Source: Seiridium cupressi
Lineage: Eukaryota > Ascomycota > Sordariomycetes > Amphisphaeriales > Sporocadaceae
Length of the DNA: 64,000 nucleotides
Assembly (NCBI GenBank): GCA_036674765.1
Contig: JARVKI010000037.1
Location: 334,706-398,705 of the forward strand
Reading direction: 5' to 3'
Program-made: the position numbers and the translations under genes
Shown here: piece by piece, positions 11,601-23,897 of the stretch
Numbering within the stretch: position 1 is the stretch's first letter
How the letters are laid out: each line of letters begins with the position of its first letter
Notes under the pieces: generated by a model
Seen by the model: only the letters and a program-made list of their open reading frames with translations
Database searches by the model: none
Told to the model about the DNA's origin: nothing

Positions 11601-14570
11601 GTGGAAATTGACAAGATGACACGGAAATATGAAATTCCCTTGTCGATCAGTCCCTCTGGCCTGAGACTGTTGGTTGATCATGTCGCGGGAACTGCGGATT
11701 CCTGGTTAGGAGCTTGCCTCTCGGAAGAATGGATGTTCAGAGGATCATCTCGTGTCAAGAATCCCATACGTGCAGCCTTCAAACCTCAACCTGGGGATAG
11801 CATCATTGCCCGACACAACGATGGCCCAGCTGCATCCGAGCTTTCGATCAGCTCAAGCAGTACCACTTCATCTGGGGAGAACACAAATGTGATAAGAATT
11901 GCCCTAAAGGACCAGGGTGTTGCTATTGTCAGCTTGGTGTTAACAAGCCCTTCCAACACACGTGGCTTTCGCCTTGGGTTTCCCTTTGAACTTCGATCAA
12001 CGCCAAATGGCTTTAAGCTCTACCAAGACTCGTCAAAATACCTTGAAACTGTACGAGCTCTATACAGCCATCTTTGGATCAAGAGAGTCACGCCTGATCT
12101 GCAAGTTGCTGGTCTAAGCTCCGAATTCACCGGCGACAGAACTGTCATTTCAAAGACAAGTGTCGAGGAGTATATGGACGTCGTCAGGAGGAGCCCTTCC
12201 CCGCAAGTTCGTTCTTGGAATCCGAAAGGGTCGGTCCCAGTCGATTTCTGTATAGTGCTTGCTTGGAAGGCGTTGACCAAACCTCTCATGGTTCCAGCGC
12301 TGAACTGTGATCTGCTGAAATTGCTACACCGGTCCATCAGATTCTGCTATGCACCATTGGCCGAACCGCTTAAATTCGGACAAGCCGTTACGACATCCTC
12401 TCGTATCTCAGCTCTAGTGATTAAGTCTGCTGGCAAGCTGATCGAGGTCACGGCTGATATCAAGAGAAATGGAGAACTAGTCGTCTCAGTCAAATCGGAG
12501 TTCTTCGTGCAGGGCAAGTTCAGCAGCTCGGAGAAGCAATTCAAGTCTGTGGACGAGCCGGCAGTGACGCTTACCGTGGATAGTCAGGTGATGTGTTCCT
12601 TGTTGCTCAGCAGGAAATGGTTGACCTTTGAAGACCCCTCGCTGGATATCATGGGGAAGAGTTTATCGTTCCACTTGTCAACACACACAGTCTTCGGCCA
12701 TGAAAGCGGAGTTGCGTTGCTCCAAGTTTCAGGTACTGTCGCGATTGAGAATCACAACTCTACCCCTACACGTATCGGTCAGGTCTACTTCGAGCAAGAG
12801 AACTGCACAGGTAATCCTGTGATGGAGTTCATCCATCGCCATGGTACTCCGAGAGTAGTCCGAAGAGACTTGGAGCACCCTGGCTGGACGGAAATGTCAC
12901 CGATCATGGTACAAGCGCCATCTCCTGGTGCAAGCGCTTCGTACTCTATCGCTTCGCACGATACCAATCCAATTCACACTTGTCCTGCATTCGCGAGGTA
13001 TGCCGGCTTGTCAGGTTCTGTTGTGCATGGCATGCATACATCTGCTATTGTACGCAGAGCCATTGAATGGGCTATCGGCGATGCCGATCGCAGGCGCTTC
13101 AGAAGTTGGGAGGCTTCATTCGAAGATGTCGTTCACCATAACGACTGGCTGAGAGTGGAACTGAAACACGTCGCCGTCCAAGACGGCTCAATGGTTTTCA
13201 CAGTACGTGCATTCAATCAGAAAACTGGCGATAAGGTCCTGGAAGCAGAGGCATTGGTGGACCAGCCTCCGACCGCTTATGTGTTCTGTGGGCAAGGTAG
13301 TCAGGAAAAAGGTATGGGGATGGCGCTCTATTCTGCGCGTCCCGAAGCCAAGGCTTTATGGCATCGTGGTGATGCTCATTTGCGTGCGAACTATGGTACG
13401 TTTCTCACACATGAGTAGAGTGAAGCAAAAAGAAACCAGGACTAACTTCGCCTAGGCTTTTCGCTTCTCGAGATCGTACGACAGAATCCTCAAAGCCTCA
13501 CAGTCCACTTTGGGGGCAAGCGTGGCCGCCGCATTCGAGCCAACTATCTGGCGATGACAAAGTTGTCGAGCAGAGGGCAGGAAGAACCTATACTTCCAGG
13601 TCTGACGTCTCAGACCAGGTCCTACACTTTCTCGTATCCAAAAGGACTGCTGTTCTCAACTCAATTCTCTCAGCCAGCGTTAGCCCTGATGGAGATGGTC
13701 GAATACGCACACCTGGAAGCTCAGGGTGTCGTGCAGCGTGGTTCCCGTTTTGCCGGCCATTCCCTAGGAGAGTACGGGGCATTAGGCGCTTGCACGACTT
13801 TCATGCCCTTTGAGAACCTGATGTCACTCATCTTTTATCGTGGTCTGAAAATGCAGAACGCATTACCTCGTGACGCGAGTGGATGCACTGACTATTCTAT
13901 GATGGCGGTGGATCCATCAAGAATTGGTAAAGGTGTGTATTCCTGCCTAGTCCCCAGCTTACCAGCATATCGGTATTGACTGAGTCAATTTAGACTTCAA
14001 TGGAAACCAGTTCGAGCTACTCGTACAACTCATTGCTCAAGAAACAGACCTTTTGCTAGAGGTGGTCAATTTCAATATCTCAGGGCAGCAATACGTCTGC
14101 GCCGGTCATGTAAGTTCAATGTCGTTTGCACACTGTTGCACCTGCTTACTCGAAATGACTTGCAGATTCAAGCATTATGGATATTGGGCCAGCTTTGCGA
14201 CGCGCTATCCAGCCAGTCACTCCCGCGCATTGATGTCGATACCACGCGTGACATGGTCCGGCGCCACATCCCAAGCTCTAAGCGGCTATCGAACAGAACT
14301 CCATTAAGCCGGGGCAAGGCCACCATTCCCTTGTCAGGGATTGATATCCCATTTCACTCGACCATGTTGCGAGGCGCCATCGATGACTATCGAAAGTATC
14401 TGAGGCGTACCATCAATGTGGCAGATGTGAAGCCGGACGAGTTGGTTGGCCGTTGGATCCCCAATGTAGTGGGACAGCCTTTCTCTTTGGAGCCTTCGTA
14501 TGTGGAGCGGGTACAAGAGGTGACCGGCAGCGACCCTCTAAGGCGGTTGCTATCAACAATGGTGGTTTAG
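8649..14570 (+). CDS. Fatty acid synthase beta subunit, secondary-metabolite type (HexB/StcK-like)
   Basis: This is the beta chain partner of the alpha gene, 1914 aa in four exons: 8649-13395, 13456-13932, 13994-14109 and 14166-14570. Introns are 56-61 bp and each restores frame. Domain order is canonical: acetyltransferase (Ser155 in GHSQG), enoyl reductase with FMN-binding sequence ([14 protein letters not shown] near 460, [14 protein letters not shown] near 615), dehydratase with hot-dog motif SHDTNPIH near 1439 and VVHGMHTS, then malonyl/palmitoyl transferase ([13 protein letters not shown] near 1544, Ser1685 in GHSLGEY). All visible catalytic residues are intact, so the gene looks functional. 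Intact AT, ER, DH and MPT here plus ACP, KR and KS in the alpha chain form a full elongation cycle. A short chain length is inferred from cluster context, not readable from the sequence. Confidence 0.94.
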
Positions 14571-14692
14571 ACTGATGGTTGGCCAACGTCTGGGTTCTTG
14601 TCCGGTTCTTTTTGTATTGTATGACTCCATGAATCTTCTTCAGTTTGTAAACAGCTTCAAATTTGTCTATCTATTTACTTCCACAAGACCAC

Positions 14693-16099
14693 TCAGCTAA
14701 AAGTAGAATTTGAGCATGCTTGAATGAACCAGCCAGTAGTGTTAGTGAACGTCTGCCCCTCGGGAGTGGTAATGTACAGGTTACTCGTTCCTTGGCCCGC
14801 GCCATTTAGCCAGAGAAAAGTTATCGGTACTGCGTCACCTGCGTCCAGAGTCAACGTGAGGGAACCGTCGACGTTAGGCTCGGGCCGTCCTCCAAAGGAC
14901 TCATAATCTGTATTGTTCTTGTCCCAGTTGCTATATGCTGCATTTCCATGCCACAAGAAGACCCAGTTGTCGACTATATCACCAGAAGTGGTGAATGTGT
15001 AAGTTCCAACCGTTCGTGCAAGGAAATAGCCTTGAGCCAAGACTGCCTGAAAGGCGGATGGGATGACCTGCCCGCCGATGTTGATCTGCGACGACTGGCC
15101 ACTTGAAAAGTTTAGATCTTCAATTACACCGCTATGTTCTGGTGTCTTTCCTTTGAAGTAGGAAGGGTCTGCTTCGTCGACAGTATCGTCGTTATTGAAT
15201 GCGTGGGTAAAGGTGCCGAACTTAAGGCCATTTGGCGAAAGCTGGGTCGCTGTGGCCGTGGCTGTTTGCGTGACGGTGGAGAAGATGGTTGTCGTTGAGT
15301 TTTCTGTACGATTGCTTGTCTTGGTCGAAGTGAGAACACTACACATAATTAGTTAAGCAGGCGCTTAATGTTAGGGATATGCCTTACCTTGTGATGACCG
15401 GCTTCAAAGAGATAGTCGATACGATGTTGACAGTGCTAGTTTTTAGGGTTGTTGTTACGATCTTGGTGGTCGATGGAGCAAAGATAGACAGGCACGAGCA
15501 AGCTGATGAGATGGCGGTGTCTTCCCAGTACCATGGCATATTATTTGGCCGCCTATGCCCAGAAGAGTGACTAAATGGATGACCGTGTCTCTTGGGCAAA
15601 ACAGGTGCTGCGTAGCAAGTCTGCGTCGATCCTGTGGAATTCGTCACGGTTTGGGTTACGGTCTGGCACGAGGTCCTGGATAAGCCATAGTTTCTACTGA
15701 TTAGAAGGAGTTTTCACTTACAGAGAAAACGGTACCGATGGTAGTAGCATTGGTAAACCGGGTCAACGTAGTAACGCCCGTCGTTATCTGGGCACTTGCA
15801 GTCACCGTCACGGAGCGATTGGTGTATATTCTTGATGGTGTCACTGTAGCGGTACTAGTACTAGATGAATATCAGTCACTGGCGCCTTATTTCGGATCAT
15901 CCCGCATGTACATAGTCTTGGTGCCCATAGATAAATGGCTCATGCAGTACGAGCTTGCCCCAGCCTCGATCTTGAGTGCAGAGATTATAAATGCATTAAC
16001 CTTACAGAATGAATTGCCTCGCTCTTCCAAGTCGGCATGACCGAGGGGTGACGCAGATGCCAGCAACGGCAAGGCCGCGAGAATGATTGATACGCGCAT
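14693..16099 (-). CDS. Secreted GLEYA-domain adhesin-like protein
   Basis: This is a predicted cell-surface protein of about 415 aa in four exons: 15912-16099, 15722-15860, 15388-15662 and 14693-15338. The N-terminus MRVSIILAALPLLASASPL is a signal peptide, followed by a GHADLEER pro-segment. A Cys-containing segment (FCKVNAFIISALKIEAG then SSYCMSHL) is common in fungal surface proteins. A Thr/Ser-rich stalk with repeated TVT-type motifs leads to a C-terminal GLEYA/PA14-like beta domain (AQGYFLARTVGTYTF, DNWVFLWHGNAA). GLEYA domains bind carbohydrates in fungal adhesins. No clear GPI signal is visible at the C-terminus. The second intron has two possible acceptors, and the one chosen keeps frame. 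It ends 122 bp from the FAS beta stop, convergent. A cluster role is unlikely. Confidence 0.78.
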
Positions 16100-16747
16100 A
16101 ATGTAGGAAGAGGAGTGCTGGTGTCGTCTGATCTCACGAGCTCACATATGGATTGAGTAACCAAAATAACTCCGGCTGTTATGAGCACTTCACCATGACT
16201 TATATACGTTATGGCCACAGAGACAGGCACTATATTGTAAACTGTATTACTTGCTACTCATAATGTCTCGAGAATATAGTGTTAGTTGACTAGCCACAAC
16301 TATGATAAACTATGTGTAAACAAAGGGAAGTTCCGTATTGAGATCAAGACAATTAGCTCTGACTTTAGATCTGGACTGGTCCAACAAATATGCAAGGCCC
16401 GCATGTCTCGAGCTTCTTGCCCATGCGTAAATACTCTATCTCGAGCTATAAAGTCTCGGAGATGAGTCCACACGTGCTAGACTCGCAAAAAAGAAATACT
16501 AACTTGGCCCGAGACTAATAGTCAATACAAAACAACGTGTCATTGAACTCAAAAATACACCACCAAGACGAGAATCTGAAACACAGCCGACTCCTACCAA
16601 CTCGGAAAGGTATCATTCGAAACTCAAATGAAAAAAACATGGGTATCGGTGCAAAGTGGGCAGAACGACTGAAACAGAACTTTTAGAGAAGAACGCAAGC
16701 CAGCATTGCGTCATAGGAAGACTCCGCATCGCAGTCCGCAAAATGAA
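16100..16747. other. Intergenic region upstream of the adhesin gene
   Basis: This holds the probable adhesin promoter and the 3' flank of the membrane-protein gene. I see no supported gene. Confidence 0.4.
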
Positions 16748-17612
16748 CTACCACCGCGGCTCATCGTTCTCATCTCCAGCGGGAAGTGGGCTGTCCTTTG
16801 CCTTCTTGCCTTTCTTTCCAGTGACAGCCACCTCTGCCGGCTCCTCAACTCGCGTGGACGGCTCGCCGTCCTCCGGGTCGTCCCTGTAACGGTCTTGTTC
16901 GTCGTTCACGAATAACCCTGCGTCCTCGGAATTCCTCCTCTTCAACCAAGCGGGAACTTTCCACTGGGGTGCTTTCACGCCCGAAAATGTTGGTCGCTTG
17001 ATTCGTCGCGCCGACTCGAACCAAGGGATTGTCGGGGGCGATGACGGCCGGAGTCGGTGGCCGCAGTCTGGGCAATCGGCTGGTACGACCTGCCACGCCA
17101 GGTACTGCGTCAGATCATGGAGCGCGAGACCGGTGGAGAAGCTCCGTACCGCAAAGTAGAGATGGATAAAGCTGCGTAGGGTAAGCTCAGCATGAGTCAC
17201 ATGATCACTAAGAAGCAACTTACAAGTTTAGAAGCAGCGGAAGCGTGGCATACGTAGCCAGGGTTGCTTGCTGCCCGTTGAATTGGGCCGACTTCAGCCA
17301 GAAAAACACCAGCACGATCAGAAGGGCCGTAGCAAGGACCACGTCCGCCGCAAAGACGAAAACGGGCTGCGTGGCCCCGTCAGACGACTCCTCTGCTTCC
17401 GCCTCCTGCTGTGGCTCGGCCTCTTCAGACTCACTGCTGCTTTGCTTCTTTCGGCGAAGGAGGATAAACAGCGACACGCTGGCCGAGAATGCCAAGGGCA
17501 CCAGGCCTGTGGCGGGGACTGCTGAATGCGATACGATGCCGTGAGCTAGCAGCAATGGAAATGCCGGCAGGAAGCTCGCGACTGCGACAATGCGCAGACC
17601 ATTCGCCGCCAT
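16748..17612 (-). CDS. Hypothetical multi-pass membrane protein
   Basis: Exons 17224-17612 and 16748-17171 (52-bp intron, GTAAGT) give about 270 aa. Hydrophobic segments near residues 7-27, 32-52, 84-106 and 115-140 suggest four transmembrane helices. A strongly acidic Ser/Glu/Gln loop lies between the second and third. The C-terminal half carries a CPDCGH pair of cysteines, basic patches and a Lys-rich tail (GKKGKKAKD). I do not recognise the family. Long open frames on both sides of the intron, a good splice junction and the ordered helices argue for a real gene. It lies head-away from the MFS gene and shows no obvious link to the metabolite cluster. Confidence 0.6.
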
Positions 17613-19598
17613 GATAGCTCTCTACGGGTTGAAAAGGTCACACAGTCAAGTGTTTTGGATGATTCTGAAGCGGTGAAGCTCTGTACTGCGAGCAGATCTA
17701 AGAGCGGTTACCGCCCAGCAATAGAGGGGCGATAACAGGCCCCGGTCACATCCCACCACCGAGAGCCCAATCACGCAATGCATTGATACCACGAGCTTTG
17801 GCTCTAGAAAGGGATACAGAAAACCAGGTAGTGGTATCAGATCACTCGGGCGCTGAAGCGATCACGTTGTCGCAACCAAACTTACAAGCTTCGAACAGGG
17901 ATGACTTACCGATGGCTGCAGGCTAGACCAGGAATATAGCTCGACTGTCACCGGTATACAGCTGCATGAAGCTAATCATGCCTCTGTGGGCCGTCTTACA
18001 GAGTGTATAAGCGGACGAGCTTCTCACACAAGTAACACCTAGCACTAGATCCGACGATAACTAGTCAAGGTCGCACACTGCCATCCTCGGGAATCTGTGT
18101 AGCAAGACGCGCCAAAACATTGTAACCCATCTTTCCAGAACTAACTAACCTACGAGGCAACGTCACCGGTCAACGGCCCCTGCATAGTCTTTCGGACACC
18201 GAGCTCTAAGAGCGAAGCCACCAGAACACGGCCACGTTATCCAACACCGAGTTTTGGTTGGCAGCACCGAGGATTGCAATGCCATCGAGTGCGAAAACTC
18301 TGGCCAAAGGGTAACAACTTAGGTCCTTTGGTCGAGAACCATGACTAGCAGGACCTCAGGCTGCAAGCTCAAGCATCTCACTTTGGGGACAGTATTCTCA
18401 ATGCCAGGTGCATGGGGCTTCAACAAGCCAGACTACAATATGGTTTAGCCGCCCTTATTCACAATATCCTGGAGTCCTACTAGATTTGTTTCACGAACGA
18501 GGTTTGTGCTGATCCAGTTGCGCAAGTTGCCCAAGATCATTGTACGGAGTTTCTTATTGGAAATTGCCGGGCACCCTCTGAGGCCCAAATAAAAGAAAGC
18601 CTCAGCTGCAATGCCAGATCAGGGGCAGTGCAACACTATATCTTAAGTATGTCAACATATGCGCCATGCGCTGCGATTCGGGATAGTTGCCTGGTGTTGA
18701 TGACTGCCGTCGAATTAGAGGCTACAGAAACCGTTCGGCTGTTCTTCCAAGTCTCAGCCACTGCACTGGGAAGCGAATCTCGGTCGTTTCCGACCACATG
18801 GCAAAATCACGAGGGTGTTACAGGCATCGTCTAGAAAAGGCCGTACGACGAGACTTCAAGGTCAGGTCCCGATGGCGTTTGGAACCTATGCGGCACAGCC
18901 CAGCATCTTGGCGAACCACGTCTCCTCTTCTTTCAGCTCGCCATCCCGGACGTTGCATGCAAAGCTAATGTGGAGGTCAATATGGATCTCGATAGCTGTG
19001 CTTATTTCAGCTGTGAATGGTCTTTCTGATGTTGGCATATCCACGAACGAAGATCCGGCAGAATCGGCCAAGTCAAGCAGACAACGATGTTGTGCCACCG
19101 TTACCGATCGAGTCTCACCACATGTGCTACCCCAAAACTTCCGAGCCTTTGTCTCATTTATGATGGGAAGCCAATGGGTGCCATTACCCGCCTTCACATC
19201 AGCGCTTTCAGCATCTGCAGGAATTATGCTTGAAATGATAATAGGAAAGACTGTGCCGCGCGACCACATACAATGAGGCGTTTTCAGCACTTGATTATTG
19301 GAGAGGTCTTTTCATGGTCTCGAACACCCGCCAATGATGTGATATGTTGGCACACCGGCCCGGATTTATCGAAAAAACTGTCGGCAGTGTTATGGGGGCC
19401 GAGTCCTTATAAGTCGGACGGTATCCTGGTCGGCCTAGTGCTGGGTCTTTATTTTCCAACGGTTATCCATGGAGAAATGCCCTTCCAACATTACTTCTAG
19501 TGACTCGACTCAAACTAGAATGTACCCAACTCACGTCTTGATTGTTTGAGTTTTCTTGTCGTTTAAGAAGCAGCGAATTCCCCCCCCCCCGGCTCATT
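17613..19598. other. 2-kb gap without a supported gene
   Basis: Several unrelated open frames overlap here (for example 18886-19290 on the minus strand), but none has an ATG start with recognisable motifs. An 11-base C tract lies at 19580-19590, just ahead of the MFS start codon. The 3' part should hold the MFS promoter. I found no AflR-type site in its last 300 bp. Confidence 0.4.
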
Positions 19599-21410
19599 AT
19601 GGACTCCAATGCCAGCACTACCGAGAACGACGACCAAGGCAGTCACCAGTCGAGCGTTAAACACGATGGCAGCTCAAGGTCCAAACCCGAAGCCGATGAA
19701 GCTCAGAGAGAACAGACAGATGACTGGAAGATATCAAAGCACCAACTATACATCATACTCTCGTTGACTATCATCAATATGGTTGTTGCGCTTGACGCAT
19801 CGGTTATAGTCACTGCCCTAAACGTGAGCCGATACTCTCAGTAGCTGGAGCAGTCTCGATACTAACCGTCTGCTAATTAGTCCATTATCTCTGATATAGG
19901 AGGAGACACTACCGAAGGCTTTTGGATCGGCACGTCATACCTGCTTGCAACGACTGTGGTCATGCCGCCGATGGCCAGCGTCAGTGAAATATTTGGGCGA
20001 TCCGTATGCTTAATGGTCTCTTTAGGCCTCTTCTCAATCGGAAGCATTATGTGCTCTGTTGCGAAGAACATCAGTGTATTGCTGGGTGGTAGAGCGGTAC
20101 AAGGCCTCGGCGGTGGTGGCATCTGGGTTATATCACTCCTATTATTGACCGATATTGTCCCTTTGCGATACCGGCCGAAGTGGTGGTCTGTTATGTCTCT
20201 CGGTTGGGCAGTTGGTCTTGTTGTTGGACCATTGATCGTGAGGCGCCTACTTACCCGCAGGATATCATACAGCATAACTAAACGTGGATAGGGAGGTGCA
20301 ATCGCGCAACATACTACCTGGCGTTGGGTCTTCTATCTGAACTTTCCGTTTTGCGCCTTCGGCTTGGTTATCACGCCACTGTTGCTCATAATCAAACCAA
20401 GGACGGAAACGACTAGGGAAAAAGTAGGGAGACTGGATTGGATCGGGGGGATTCTATTTACTGCGTCTCTGACGACGTTCCTTTTTGGCTTGACGGCAGG
20501 CGGCATACAATTCGCCTGGAACAGCGCTACAATTCTCGCACCTCTAGTTGTTGGATTCTCTGGCCTTGTTGCGACTGGGTTATGGGAAGAATATGGTACA
20601 GTCGAACCCATGCTTAAAAGAAGCCTCTTTCACAACTGGAGTTCCATTATCACCTACTTCGGAGGCTTCGTCCAGGGCTTGGTCATGTACGGCGAACTCT
20701 ACTACGTACCTTTCTTTGCGCTCGCGGTCAAGGAGGTCTCGCCAGTCCGGGCAGGTGTGATACTCTTGCCCGTGATGCTTATTTTAATCCCAAGTGGCGC
20801 CGTGGCCGGTGCCATAGTCAGTCGGTTCAACAACTATCGTTATGTCATATGGGTCGGTTGGTTCTTAGCAGCCCTCTCGAGCGGGTTGCAGATATTATGG
20901 AACGACCAAGTGTCAGATGCAGTCTGGTTTGTGCCTTTAGTTATACTCGGTGTCGGCCATGGACTGGTACTCAACGCACAAACCTTCGCTTGTCAGGCAT
21001 TGGCAAAGCCTGGAGATATAGCGGCCGCTGCAGCAACCTACGGATTTGCAAGGCAATTTGGGACTGCTGTGGGGGTGGCTGTCGGAAGCACCACTTTCCA
21101 AAATGTGATGGCTCTGAAGCTATCATGGCAAGGCTTGCCAACCAGTATTGCCTACAATGCCGAAGGCTATGTCCCCGAGTTGCTGCAGCTGCCGAATAGA
21201 GACCCCACGAAACAAGGCATTGTGACTTCCTACGTCTTTGGGTTTCTGGGCGTCTGGCAAGTCTATCTTGGCATATCTGGGATTGCATTCTTCTTGAGTT
21301 TCTTCATAAAGCCCTCAAACCTTGATCGAGAGAATGAATCTGAGCATAAGCTAATGGCTAGTCGTATCGTAGGAGCGACAGGTGGGTCAAAAGGGCAACA
21401 AAATAGATAG
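19599..21410 (+). CDS. MFS multidrug/toxin efflux transporter, 14-TM type
   Basis: This is a 566-aa major facilitator in three exons: 19599-19823, 19881-20237 and 20292-21410. The introns (57 and 54 bp) split in phase 0. A hydrophilic, acidic cytosolic N-terminus of about 48 residues precedes the first helix (IILSLTIINMVVALDASVIV). Motif A-like sequence follows (SEIFGRS), then AVQGLGGGGIWVISLLLLTD, GPLIGGAIAQHTTWRWVFYLN and about 14 hydrophobic segments. This is the drug:H+ antiporter architecture found in fungal toxin exporters such as the AflT type. It could export the product of the FAS cluster 5 kb away. Two apparently unrelated genes intervene and no shared promoter motif was found, so that link is tentative. 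The ATG chosen follows the C tract by 8 bp and is the first in frame. Confidence 0.88.
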
Positions 21411-21576
21411 AGAGCAGATTATACTCATTTTTGTCCACCAAGTGCGCCTGAAATCTCCTCTCGGATCCGGTGTAGTGTTCTACCTACCTTTCCAGCGTTC
21501 GAGACTAGGTCTTCTTCAGAAAGGTTGAACGCCAGCCACCTTATTGCAACGGCCTCTGACAATACCATTCACCTAA

Positions 21577-22060
21577 ATGACGACCAGCTCAATAACAATG
21601 GCTGACACGCCAAGAGAAAGACTCGGCGCCTGGGTCTCCGAAGAGAAAACAACCATTCTTCTCACAATATGGATTATCATCAGCATCGCTGGCGGAACGA
21701 TCTGGGCTATGATTCTGAGGCGAAGGGGGTTTGGACTAATGCAGACACCACTCACTGCTATGATCATGTAGATCACACTTGTCATTGCCACCAGCTTCAT
21801 ATTTCCTGTTGTCCTTGTCGCATGGCCGATCACCTCTATCCTCGGGATGATTGCTCTTTTGGGTGGCAGCTCTCTTGGAATGCTGCTGTGGCATCGACGC
21901 ATGGGGTTGGGTGTTCCGACTAGACTATTTGCTATCTTACGACAACGAGACGGATGTCTGGGAAGGAAGCGAACAGAGCTTGGAGAGCGGCAAAGGACCG
22001 GGAGAGCGAAAACCATTGTCGCCAACGAGATCTAGAGGAGCGCAAAGGAGCATTGTTTGA
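21577..22060 (+). pseudogene. Broken small membrane-protein ORF
   Basis: An ATG frame at 21577 encodes a hydrophilic start and a transmembrane segment (TILLTIWIIISIAGGTIWAM). It is cut by a TAG at 21769-21771. The same frame continues beyond the stop with two more hydrophobic stretches, including FIFPVVLVAWPITSILGMIA. Near 21905-21925 the most protein-like reading moves to another frame (DYLLSYDNETDVWEGSEQ). One nonsense change plus one frameshift would explain this. An alternative is an intron at 21768-21869 that skips the stop but removes a plausible helix. I do not recognise the family. Confidence 0.35.
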
Positions 22061-23897
22061 CATCCCTTGATCACCTGACCGAGTGAGACAGTGAATGGGG
22101 CTGTTTCGCTTGAGCATAAACAAATCAAGTATGCGCAGACTTATGGCTGTACTTGATAGGTATTCGCAGTGGGAGAAAAGCGACAAGACACCATGCCCTT
22201 GTGCGTATCACCACAGATGCAAAGAGCGGTACGTTATTAACGAACGGCTAGCAGGGGCATAGTCAAAACACTGCCGGCATATAGCTTCGAGGAAAGGTTT
22301 ACTGGAACGGAACACTTGCATCAGCCCAGATTATACAAGAGGGTCATGGTACCAATGATGGACTTTATGGGTTTTAATTTCATCTGTACTAAATGTGTGC
22401 ACATTTGATGCCAAGCATTCAGTCTTCGTAGATGATTGAACTATGCAGACTCTACTAACTATGTACTATAGTTCGATCTTATACAAAATTATGCAGTATG
22501 CCTGTTAGCCCATGATGTGCAGTGTGACTTCCTACATTGTAGTTGCGGCGTGGCCGCACACCGTCGCCAGACTATGGGAAGGCTTGTGGGAGTGGCGCAC
22601 TAAGTACCAATTCCCACTGTTTTGTTTAGTTGCCGCTCATGTGGATAGATGGAAGGTCGCGGCGCCAATCTAGGCGCATCGACAGGACAATGAGTCTGGA
22701 GATTCGGGTATTGACTGCATACTCTCGAAGGCTTCAGGCGTAAGATCCCACCTAAGCAGTAATGCTCACAGAGAGGGCTCTTGTTTGCGAATAATTGGCT
22801 GATGAGAGACTACGTGAACAAGAAGCGCGCTGAGGCGAGTACCGAGCGTTTGGCCGCCTAAATCGTTCGAAGGCGGCGAATCTACTATTCCCCCAGTCGC
22901 CGAAGCGCTCGCAGTAGCAATATCTGGCGGGTTTGTATCCTTTGAAAGAATCAGAAATGGGTTTAGGTCAAAATGGAAACACTGGATTTTCGTCAGGACA
23001 AGAGCCTGAAAAATCTATGATGGAATTGGGCGTGTCGATCGTATTGAGAGATTGGATATAAGACCGCCTCTCGTATGCAGCTGACATGCTCCAGGCTCAA
23101 ACTGTGCTGCTGTTCAACAAGCGCCATGGTCAAATGATAGTGGGTTACTGGAGCTGTTAGTGCTACAGGCGGTGCCCCATGCCCCGTAAAACAGGATTTG
23201 ACAGGTTGGCGACACATTCCAAGTCGCCAGTGGCGCGGCCTGCGCATGGTGCAGGATTCGATCCGGAACATTGAGTGCGCACAGCTCCCGAATCCTGGTA
23301 TTCCTTGTGTTCCGGTATCAGGAGCAATACTCGATCAATTGATAGTGCTATTGTACAGTTGAAATAGAGTAGGGAGCCACGAGCTTTGTGCTTACAAGTA
23401 AGGTTGAATTTTTGTGGAATGGGGGACGGGTGGAGTGATGCTGTTTAGGCACATACTCCTGCTTTAGTGATTCAGTGACAGGCCAGAAGCAGCAGAATTA
23501 TATAAAATCCGGGGCTACCAGCTTAAGCGGAGCCGCGTTGCTCCACGAAATTAAGATCATCTCCAGACGCACGCACCCAGCCGGCGGCCTCGACTATCAC
23601 GAGCCAGCTGAAGGACCTCCACACGTTTCCACTAAACAAAGCGACCAACGGGGTTAGGCGCCCCTGCCAAGGCTCGCCAATTTCGTAACGCTCCCCAGAA
23701 TCCCTCATCCTAGGGGGCTCGGCATTTTCACTCGTCCTTTCTCCTCACTCATCAACAACCAACGTCTCCCGCGTCGCCAGTCCTTTCTGTTTGTTTTTGG
23801 CACATTCCTTGGACATCCGGCATCTCACGTTGCCTTACACTCTTTCCAGTCCTTGATTCTGCACATAGCAAACCCACATTCATTCACATTTCCCATC
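22061..23897. other. Intergenic region and GH17 promoter/leader
   Basis: About 1.8 kb without a supported gene. The last 200 bp are pyrimidine-rich, which fits the promoter and 5' leader of a highly expressed cell-wall gene. Confidence 0.45.

Noticed and set aside
18886..19290. 134-codon minus-strand ORF in the gap before the MFS gene
   Set aside because: It opens with GTG rather than ATG, has no recognisable motif, and overlaps equally long frames on the other strand.
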